Below are positions 1-10,500 of a stretch of 43,440 nt of DNA, in pieces (within the stretch, counting starts at the first letter, position 1; every line of letters starts with the position of its first letter). Below the pieces are notes generated by a model that did not search any database, was not told where the DNA came from, and was given only the letters and a program-made list of their open reading frames with translations. The DNA is from Phoronis australis. Taxonomy: Eukaryota > Phoronida > Phoronidae. A program made the position numbers and the translations under genes. The stretch covers positions 85,029 to 128,468 of the forward strand of contig NMRA01000520.1 in NCBI GenBank assembly GCA_002633005.1, written 5' to 3'.

Positions 1-290
1 CGGTTACCTGATGGGTTGATCTAGCTCAATTCAGGTATTGGGGCGTGTCTGGCGGGGGTAACCCACCACTAGATTTGTCTGGCAGTGCTCATTCGTGATA
101 CCTGGGCTTACGGTGAATATTTTGCGACTGGTTTCAAGCTCAATTTTTGTGCCCTGTATATGTTCGTCTGGGGGGTACTCCCCACCACTGAAATTGTCTG
201 GCAGTGACCAATTTTGATACAATGGATGACGTAGCAGGTATCGAAGGCAGTTTTAAGTGGTTACCAGAAAAGTTGATCTAGCTCAATTTT
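1..290. repeat. Degenerate repeats at window start
   Basis: The words at 62-87 and 181-206 share CCCACCACT and TTGTCTGGCAGTG at a spacing of 119. The words at 2-31 and 259-288 share GGTTACC and GTTGATCTAGCTCAATT at a spacing of 257. They look like remnants of a tandemly duplicated or mobile unit running in from the left. Confidence 0.6.
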
Positions 291-1840
291 TTAGTGTAAT
301 TCTCTTGGCTCCCCTGACCACACCCACCAGAGTGAACCTGCCAGACGGCCATTTCCAAGCATCAGGATACCCACAGAGCACTGTGGCACCAAAGAAAATT
401 GGTTACCTTTTCATGTCCAAAAAAGCTCTGGGATTCCGGTCTATCTCGTTCGATTGTCGGGTATCACGTGACTTTTCGCATAGGGGCGGAGCTTGCAATA
501 GGTCAATACCGGCTGTCATCGGTTATTTCCGTACCCTCATTTCAGGCTCGTCGGTTCAAGAACTTGTCCTGAACGCCGTCAGTTTTTCCTAGTAACTGTA
601 TGTGCTATCGCTTGTTCGAAAAGTCTTCATTATTTTGTTTTATTAGTTATAACTTGTGATTCGTTTGTATATGTAGTGTATTTATAATTTTTAGTTAGTT
701 GTCGTTGATTTTTTTGGAATCATACGCGTACTTATTATGTTAAAATTGCAATTTGGTGTTTAGTTCCTTTCAACCGCCCTACCTAAGGTCCTTACGTACA
801 TGTACATGTACGTAACTTACGTAGCGCGGTCGAACCTAGGAACCAATATAAGTCGAACCAATTTTTTTCGTTTTGATTTTTTTTCGTTTTGAAAATGTAC
901 ATTGCTATCATTCTTCTCAGCAAAAATCGAAAAAGTATCACAATGGGGGCAATCAGTGTAAAGTTAATGCAATTTTTGTGGAGAAATTTGGGTCACTTTG
1001 TGTGGATCGCATAGGCCATGCTGGAGGACAGAGGGATAAGTTACGAGATTAAAACTTTGTGTAAACTGTTTTCGCCAACAATTTACGGCAGCGTCGCAGT
1101 TGTTACTTATTAAGTCATAAATGTGTTCACAATTCCCGTTGGACTTGGTCTCATTTCTGGCGACACCGACAACATGGCGACTTTTGCTGAACTGGAAGGC
1201 ATGTTCAACCTGTTACTTTGTAATTTGTGCAGATTTAACGTTGATACACTTTGACAAACGTTGCTACATTAAAGAACTTTGTTCAACTCTCGTGTTTTTT
1301 GGTGCAAAAATATAAGATATATTCGAATTATTTTACTGTGAATTTCCCATTCAGGCGATCTGACACTCAGCTAAAAAAGTTGTTGAAATATTTTTGAAAT
1401 GTTTTTTTGTTTGACTGTCAATTGCTGTTTAAGACTTAATTAGATGTCACAAAATTGTTCATATTTTTCTAAATTTTAAGTCTAAATTGCTTTCAAGTCA
1501 TGTTTTGTAACTCAATGCTTCCTAATTCAGGTTATCAAGTCAACAAGCTATGTTAGGTTGCGAAGCTTCAAGCCTCCAATTGTTGTTCCTTGCAACTTCA
1601 TATATTTTTAAATCATGCTTGTCAAATTCTGATGTAAGGAAGCACTATTAACCATGGTAATAGTTACATATACATGTATGTCCACTTTCATACCATCGAA
1701 ACTTTTGCTGTTGGATAGTGTTTGTAATGCTAAGTGCAAAGTATTTTGCGTTTTAAGTTACTTATTATGGTGTAAGGTTGAATCATTTTGGCTTAATGAA
1801 TAGAAAATGATAACAATTTGTATTGGACTTGTACTTATGT
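291..1840. other. Gene-free flank downstream of CLCA-A (first part)
   Basis: AT-rich sequence with only short ORFs that lack recognisable domains or codon bias. A TACATGTA-type palindromic cluster lies at 793-820. I see no RNA gene or mobile-element end here. Confidence 0.6.
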
Positions 1841-2070
1841 GCTCGAACGAGCCCCATATTTGGAGAAATGGAAAAAAGGTCTGCCTCAGTCAGAGAAGCA
1901 CGAACTCCAAAAAAGTTGGAAACTTGGCAAAATTCCACTAGAAGACAGGAAGTACCGAAATTTAGCGTCTGCTGTTCATAGCTCTGAACATACCCAATGA
2001 ATCTTATAGTAAAAGGTAAACATTCCCAAAAATTCCAGCCCCCCATTTTTTAGGCTTGGTGCACTCATAC
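1841..2070 (+). repeat. Dispersed repeat, copy 1
   Basis: Same orientation and order of words as 19651-19850: CTCGAACGAGCC, AAAGGTCT.CCTCAG, TGAATCTTA.AGTAAA, AACATTC.CAAAAATTC.AG and ATTTTTTAGGCT. Two diverged copies 18 kb apart, one outside and one inside gene A, mark a dispersed element. Its class is unknown and no target duplication is evident. Confidence 0.7.
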
Positions 2071-3473
2071 ATAGTCTTGGAAAATTTCTGTTGAAAGCCA
2101 ACAGCTTTGCACAGTTCGCCAGAAAACCCCAAATTTAAAATATACCTCGTTTGAGCGAGCGCTGTGTGGGCAGCGACCAGGGTTGCTATGGCTCAAAGCT
2201 GTATAGGCCTACTAACAAGCTGTACTTTGAAGATAGTTTTGATACTGGTAGCTGGCCCTAAGGCCGGCTAAGCCAAAGGTTGCCGCGGCAGTCCGACACA
2301 GGACTAACCAGCCCATAATTTTATGCAAGTGTCTGAAACTATCTTTGAATATATACGGCATTTAAGATTTGAAAATTGTACTTGTACAAAGCAGCTTGCA
2401 AAATGCCTATACTGTTCGCCAGTGTCTCGATCCGCACCGGGTCCGATAGGCTGCCGTCCCAAATCCTGCAAAATAATTTCTGACAAAATTTATTCGCCAC
2501 ATTTCTTCAGCAAATTCTGTAAAATTGTCCGTACTTTGATTTCATTAAAATGAAGGCGTGCTGTCGATTATTTCATCCCCGTGTGCAGGCTGGTAACAGG
2601 CACTGCTCCAGTCGCACTTACGGCGTTTCCTTAGCCTGGGTTCCTGAATGAATTGTACTTCCAGTTTTGCGGTAAGTTCAAGATGGCAGTGTGTTCTTTG
2701 GGTGCGAGTCGTGAGTGATGCGTTTATTTAAGCCTTATTCGATTACGGATTGTGTATTTGTTATGGCGTAGGTACTTCTTGGATCCTTATAACTACCTCT
2801 AACCATGTAATAGGGGTTAACAACGTGTGAAACCAGGACTTTAAAAGTGCTAACTCAAGGTTTCCTCACTTTAAGTCCATTTTGTGACACTTTCGCACTT
2901 GAAATCATACCCTTCCACAAGATAAAGTGTGACCTATATTTAATTGTCGCCGTGTATTCTTGGTTCTCTGCAGTCATCTTGTCGAAGAATCTTGGGATCA
3001 TTTCATGCGACTACAAACAAAAATGAAAATTGCTTCAAAAAGCCCGTTAACTATAAAGGTTTCCACCAAGGTTACCGGTTTATTGTAGGGTCTTACCCCT
3101 CCATGTGACACTGTCGTGCGAAAGTTTGTATTTTCCCTTTTCGATCTTTCTGTTAAATTTAGAAATATGTGACCGAGATCATTGGTCTGAACCTGGATGA
3201 ACACTAAATGTACTTGAGTATATTTGACTGCAGACCGCAGATCTTCAGTTACAATGACATTTAAACGAATATCACAGCCATGAACTCACGGTAACTTTCG
3301 CCGTAATTTAAGTTAACCAAGGTTGTTTGGTAGAAAGTGATTAATTATAATTGTTAATTGGAAGATAGATGGAAAGAAAAAAATTATGAGTTTTCCGTGA
3401 ACACCTCTCTCGGTGTCATTTCTCTAAATAACCACTTTGCACAGAGGGTAATAACAAAATACTTTTATTAGAT
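2071..3473. other. Gene-free flank downstream of CLCA-A (second part)
   Basis: No supported gene. Around 2250-2310 is a short GC-rich patch with GGCCCTAAGGCCGGC, a small hairpin-capable word. Otherwise AT-rich sequence leading to the putative polyadenylation signal. Confidence 0.55.
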
Positions 3474-3479
3474 AATTAT
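3474..3479 (-). promoter_or_regulatory. Candidate polyadenylation signal of CLCA-A
   Basis: AATAAA on the minus strand, 195 nt past the TAG stop of gene A and the first such hexamer downstream. It would give a 3' UTR of roughly 0.2 kb. Transcript ends are not visible in the sequence, so this is inference. Confidence 0.4.
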
Positions 3480-3673
3480 TCAACATATTGAGCAGCACTT
3501 ACGGTGAGCTTTTGTACAGTATATGCCAATACAGATTGATATATTCAGATGTAAACTCGAATCAACATCATCAACACGCCGAGCACATAATGTTACACGC
3601 ATACGTGTACATGTACGTGACGTTGTATAAAAATTGCAGAATTGCATAAGCAGATGCTGGGTATCTATACAGC

Positions 3674-4521
3674 CTACTTTTTCTTTGGCATTTGTGTTTT
3701 TCCCATTTGGTTGTTTCTATCTTTTGCCGACTGTGACGCACTGTTTAATGTGGATTTAACAGACGATGACCCTGATTTTTTTCCGGCTGAAGGTGCGACG
3801 CCGTTCTTGGAAATGTTGCTCTTTGCCTCCTTCTTGGTGGAGACATTCGGTGTCTTGGTCTTGGCTGACGTATGTGTTTTCTTGACAACATTGGAAGACT
3901 TCCCATTAACTCCGTGTTGACTATACTTCTTACCTTTACCGCCAGGTACATTCAATGGAGGAAGAACGACGGTGTTTGGTTTCCTGTTTGTTCCGTTGAC
4001 TCCAATAATTGCTTTGCTTTTCTTTGTTTCTGGACTGGTTATTGGCTCAGACTTTGTCGTTTCCTTGACAACGTCGACTTCAGTTTTTTGAGTTACAGTT
4101 TTATCCTCTGACGGATTCTCTGGGTCTTTAACTGGACTTGTTTGGGTGATTTTGGGCTTACACTTAAGAAACACAATAACTCCAATAATGATTCCTATTA
4201 ACAAAAGTATTGCTAACGTCACACCAATAGCAATGCCGACAGAATTATCACCGTTTATAGGTGGCGCGTAAGACGTAACAGCGATGTTCGAAAGCGCACC
4301 AATATTTCCAATTTCATCCGACGCACGAACGCTCATGTAATAGCTTGCGGATTTGTCGAGGTTTGGTATTTTGTAGACAAATTCTTCTAACCTGCTCGAC
4401 TCTAAAGGCTCCAATAGTTTTCCGGAGAGCAGTTGATCTTGTGATATCAGCTGCTTCGCTTCAAACTGTTTACTTCTAAGCACAGTGTAATTTTGGACCA
4501 TTCGAATTTCATATTTGCTAG
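3674..4521 (-). CDS. CLCA-A exon 15: FnIII end, transmembrane helix, long tail, stop
   Basis: Codes residues 809-1090. EEFVYKIP and YYMSVRASDE finish the fibronectin III-like segment. A 26-residue hydrophobic helix (about 902-927, GIAIGVTLAILLLIGIII in its middle) ends at FLKCKPK. The remaining tail is Lys/Ser/Thr/Asn-rich, low in complexity and ends MPKKK, stop TAG. The positive residues after the helix fit a cytoplasmic C-terminus. Confidence 0.93.
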
Positions 4522-7500
4522 CTGAAAAGACATAAATATCATTTAGCATTGAATATGAATTGGAGCTACTTTGCTACCACTACGGGCAACAGCACGAGGT
4601 GAAATTCCAGATAATGTCTATTTTTACAACTACTCTCTTTGATAAACACTAAGCACTGAAAACATTAAAAAAACACAATCATATACTGAAGATAGACAAA
4701 AATATTTTAGGATAGTGGGAAATTTAATGACAGACGGACTCCATCATTGTCGTGTTATTTGCGGGAAGCACAGTGACCGTATGGTCGAAGTTTTAAGTGA
4801 AAAAATGCGTCAAGTAGACCAACAGCACCGACCGGTAGGGAACAAGTCGTCGACTAGTAAAAAGTCACTCAAATTTCCTAATTTCAATACATCGGCATTA
4901 GACCGCATACATGTAGGTGACTGTAAATTGCAATGCAGGATATTAAAATATTTATTTAAAACGCCCATCGTTATCGTGTCACATCGAATGCATTTTTATT
5001 TTGATCTATGTTGACTGTAGTTTTTAGAGGGAGCTATTGGCAGCTAGCAGGCCATTACATGCCGGTTGATTCGGACAGAATTTCGTAACCCGTGCTGTTT
5101 CAGTGGTCACAACAGTGAACTCCTAATTCACGTTGTGCCGATGAATCGTTTATGGTTATGAGTTAACCAAAAATCGGCAATAAATTTTCAACCTCACAAT
5201 ATCGTTCATACAGCATAAGTTTCTCAGAGAAAGTCGGATTCAAATGATTTTTTTTCCATACCGTGACTGACGCAGTGCTTTCCAAAGTGCACACATAATT
5301 TGTTTTTAGATGCAAATCCTTTTTACGCAAGGTGCCATCCTACAGGACATCGATAAATTGACGAAAAATAAGCGAAGTTGCACAAAACCGAAACGAAAAC
5401 AAAACGAACATAATGACAAACAGCGACAGCTGATATGAAATGCTGTAATGCCATAATTAGATTCCATATTTTAGGCATGTTCAAAACCACTGTTTTACTA
5501 TTAATGCAGAGTTTCGTTTTGTTTAATTTCACTAAAAATATGATCACGTAACCTAATTAAAGACTAAAGGTTTTAAGTAAAACACGTCCTTTGTAGACGT
5601 TCTGCTTTCAGGAAGGGTATCCCATACTATTAACGTTAGCTGACGTCTATTGCTTTGTGCACTGTAGTTATTTGGCTGACATTCCCTGACGCCATTACTC
5701 ATGCAATACACGCATCCTGAGTCGGCAAGAATTGTAACCCTAACTGAATGAAAAGTAGTGCAAAAGTCTGACTAATTGTTTTGCTTCATTGCATCTGGAT
5801 TTAAATGTACGAAAGCATGAGAAATCAAATCGTCAGATAAAAGAGACCTAACATGCTACTTCAGCAAGGCTCACGAATGCCTAAAATGCGGATTTCCACT
5901 GATTAAGGACCTCTCATATGTCGATTTTACATTCATATAATTGCAAAACGACCTGTCACTTCATAAACACTTTATGTGACAAACTTACTAAAATATACAC
6001 ATTTTCCCCCGATCAGGCCTCGGTGGTACGGTCAAATTTACCAGAACAAATGTAATATGAATGATCAATATGTTTGCATTGCGGAGGGGGGAACTTTAGT
6101 AACATCGCCAAAGGGGCGTCACTAGCCAGCTAACCGTTAGACGTCAACGTGTTTTGTTTTCCGTGCATTCATGTTGGATTAAATTGATACTAATGAAATC
6201 GTATTTGGAATCACAAGATAGATAGTATTTATTCGCTCACCTTTACCGCGAGTCATGTCGTCGCCGGGTGCCGTCCACATTAGGGTCACCGTATCTTCTA
6301 CTAGATACACCCTAAGGTCGGTTATGCGAGCGGGAGGTATGTTGTCTGGTACCACGTAGCTGGAGTCCAGGGGAAAGCCACTGACGGTGATCTCGCCCGC
6401 GGTGTCAACCCTCTGGAAGGCTCCTACACTATTTGAGGATGACTGGACTTTATAGAGGTCTTCAACTGAAATTACAGCCTGCGTATATTTCTACAATACA
6501 AACATAAAATGCAAATGTATTTATATACATGTACATACATATACATGCATGCGTGTGCGTGTGTGCGTGTACGTTTATGTGTGTGCGTGAGTGTGCGCGT
6601 GAGTGTGTGTGAGTGTGTGCGTGCATTCGTGTGTAAAAATATCGCACGCACGCAAGAATTACATTGAAGGGACCAGTTTTATGTTAATGTGAACACCTGT
6701 GCAGTCTGTAATCAAAGGATACTTTTCGGTTAAAACGTTTACAAGTATCAACCGATATAGCATACATATTTAAGGGCATGAACCTATACTTGTATTTTCA
6801 TGTTGGTGTATGCAAGTACGTGCATTTGTCATTGGTTTTTAAAATGTCACCTGTATCTTTAGAAATGATAGGAGGGGATGGAAATCCCTTGATGTTGGTC
6901 ACTTGGGCGGATTCTCCGTCGTTCGTGGAGACTTTGATTTTGACGCTATATCTTCCGTTTCCCTTGAAGTCTTCTGCTATAAAATACCCACAATACTGTC
7001 CGTCTTGTTTGCGCATGTCACAACCTGGAAAACAAAGTTCACAAAGCATTGATGAATACCAAAGGCGACCTACGCGTTTTTATATGTAATTACTTGCACA
7101 ACTTGTGAAGAATGTGTTAGTTTAGTTTGTTCTTGTGCTTACAGCAACTGTAAGGCATAAAGACATTTCTCAATACATGCGAGTACACGTGTACATGAGC
7201 ATCATAGTATGATCGATGTGTGTTTTACCTGCGCCATTGTCATCTAGTGGAATGATTTTGTTGAGTCCATCCGGTCTTTCCACGTCTGCCTCGACTTTTG
7301 CTCCGGTTACTGCCTTGTATCCCTGCGACACGTCGGCATAAACTTGAAGAACAGTTTTATCGGAGAACTTAACAGAACCGGACTGGAGAAAAGACGCGAC
7401 TTTGATTGGTTCAGCGTTTGGGCTTGACGTCCTTGATGTCACAACCACAACGACGTACTGGGCCTTGTTTGACTCTACTTTGTACATGTATTTCCCAGGC

Positions 7501-10500
7501 TGAAATTTATTGCGTAGACTTCGCAAGTTATTGGGCCGAAACTTTGGTATATGACCGTGTTCGATTATGAGCACAGAGACTATGACCATACATGCGCGCA
7601 ACCATGCAAGGGGGGGGCTCTGGGGGGCTCGTCATCCGTTTTTCATTGGTAGGACGCAAATCGGTAATCTCAGTGGTCAGTGGCAGATCTACGATTTCAG
7701 TAAGGGGGGGTTTAGGATTCGAAAGAATCCGAGGCACGTAGCGCCGAGGAGAAGGAAGGTCGCGAGAGGGTTTCCCTCCTCCCGTGTAAGATTTTTTGGG
7801 ATTTTTAGTAGCTAATTTCGTTTTTCTGGCGATTTTTTTCCAGTTTTTATTTTTGATCCTGTCCCGAGGGGGGGTTTAAACCCCCTGAACCCCCCTGTAG
7901 ATCCGCCTCTGGTGGTATGGGGATGTTTCTCCCAGGTTTGATGCGCAACATGAAAACGAGGCGTTGACAAAGGGGTAAAATCAGGACTGGGGTCTAATCT
8001 TTGTACTCAAAATGGAACTCGAATTCATTTTTTGACATTCTTACGTTCTGCGCTTGTGCGAGATGAAGATACGTAGGTATTATTAAGCATCTGTGTTATG
8101 ATTTATGCGGATGAGTACCTACATGTAGAACAAGTTCGTGCTCAGTAGTGGCTCCTAGAGTTGAGCTGGATATTACAGTAAAACCTTGAGATTTCGAATC
8201 AAAACTGGAAATTACTAACGCTGGACAGATTTCTGCCTAAACAATGTACTTGAGTTTGGCGACAAAACAAATTTCTATGATGGTGTGGGAGGATTTGAGA
8301 CAATGTCGGTACGGTTATATAACTGAGGTTATAACTTGGGTGAGATCTAGATTAAACGTGTACAAAAGATTGTTGGCTAGATGATTCTAAAACTTCACAC
8401 AGGATACATGTATAAGCCTTCGTGAGCCCCCCACCAAAAGTATTCGGACAAAATGACCCGCAATTCCCTGTCATGGAGGCTGAGTAGAAACTAACTTTAC
8501 CGTGGTTTTCCTTATTGACCTAGAACGCCATGAAGTTACTGAGGTGGCTCAGCTATCCCGTTATTTTAATCTTGCATTCGTAATGTTTATTACCAGTAAT
8601 TTCCGCTTTTAGCAGAATCTACCGTTATGAATGGGAAACAGTATTTGGTCTCATCATTTTGCCTTGTACTGTTGCTTACGTTATTCGTGACAACTTGATG
8701 GTTAGGGCTTACCTTAGCAACACCAGGAAGATGAATAGTTAATAAGTTGAACGCCTGTTGATCCTTGTAATACTTGGAATCTTTGTTATGAACAGTTCCA
8801 TCTGGTGTCGTCAGTTGGACCTACATTATACAAACACGGTGTCTAATAAAATAGATTTGTTTCGTGACGTCATTGCATACAGACTCCTCATTAACTTGGG
8901 CACATCTACGTAATTGTTATTTTGAAATCACATGCTGCAATATGTGTGTTAATCGCATTTTCAGCTTATACAACGCTCGTTCTAATGTTTTCTTCATCTT
9001 GACTTAGTTTGCAACGTGGCTTCACTATGTTTCAAAGGATTGGAGGTCAAGCATAAAGACATAACATGTCAAAACACGAATAATAAGCATAGACAGATCT
9101 GGGATATGTTTCTTGAAAACGAAATGTGACTTTAGACAGAAAGGTGGTCTTCCGCGCCAGAAATCCATTGCTGAAAAAGGGTTTAGCTAAGAAGTAATTG
9201 TGGTTACATCGCAGACTAGAAATAAGGCATAGAAATTGTCTCTATAACTATTAGTTCTGTGTTACTCTGAGACACTGGGCACTATTGCTCACATGAGATT
9301 AATTATTTTTCACAAATAGTGTGTGGAGCCGGAGACCAACTTTCTGATTTAAGTTTTTAGTCACATTTCATGAAAAAATCAGGTCGAAACCTTTTTGCCT
9401 TGGGAAAATAAGTGGCAAATAATCTTTTTTTCCGCCATATTTATCTCAAAATTCCAAATTTCAATGAAATCATTTCAAGTGGCGGCCATTCGGCATTGTG
9501 AATTTGCAATGTCGTGAATATCTTGCGAGAGACATACGCAGCGAGAATTTCAACCAGCTCAAGAAGGAAAAAGTTCGATCCCCTCTTCGGCAAATTCATA
9601 TAAAGCTTTTACAGATTCTATTTTCTGTACCAAGAGTTTTCCGTGGGGACTGGTCTATTGTGGACCATTGTGGCTTGAGCACGGTTGGAGCCTGTACGTA
9701 ACCACAATGTACAGAGAAGTCAATGCATTAAAGGAAGCGAGGTAACGGACATGTACGTAAAGAAGTAAGGTACCTCAATAGCTGAGGAATAGGAGAAGGC
9801 CACATACGTCCCGTTGCCAATGGTGCCGTCAATATGGAATGTCCCACTCGCCCCTACACCGTTTGATGTGATGGTCAGCGTTTCACTGGTCACCTGAAAA
9901 GTAAGGAATATATCCACGTGTTGACATGCGTCAGTATGCAATGTAATAATTACAAACTTATTTGATCGATACAATCTTGGTTGCTTTACTGGCAGGTCGA
10001 ACGCGAAGCGCTGCATACAACTGAGCGCAAGTTTTGGAGACATTGTTTTCGACCTTTCCAATACATCAATGTTGCGTTAAAACCACGCTTAACTAACGAT
10101 ATAAGATGGGACAGTAGTTTCGCATGAAGCGATGTAATGATAAGTGTAAGGGGGGCACACTTCAAACACGACTTGGCTTGTTTGTAAACAACTGGCTTCG
10201 TCCGATCGAGTCTGTTTACCGCAAGCTTTTTCTGATATCTTAAACTCGTATTGCCTGAAATACATGTACAGTACCATCAGCTCCTGATCTAACCAATTTG
10301 CTTGGTGGCAAATGATAACATCTGGAGAATTGGTTGCATCTCGACACGGATCTCTGCGTATCGAATCACCTGCACTTACTGTTATTTTTGCTTCCTTTGT
10401 GCTTCCTGCAGCCAGAGAATTTAATGCATCCTGGATACCAGTTGACATACTGTTTGTTGAGGCGTACATCGAGCGCCCCCCAGTGTTTGATGAAAGTGCT

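Noticed and set aside
257-592. 111-codon plus-strand frame near the window start
   Set aside because: It overlaps the degenerate repeat region and has no recognisable domain.
1818-2000. Charged 60-residue plus-strand frame (ERAPYLEKWKKG...)
   Set aside because: It lies in the dispersed repeat; the second copy at 19651-19850 does not preserve the frame.
6462-6647. His/Thr-alternating minus-strand peptide
   Set aside because: Translation of the TG-rich microsatellite.
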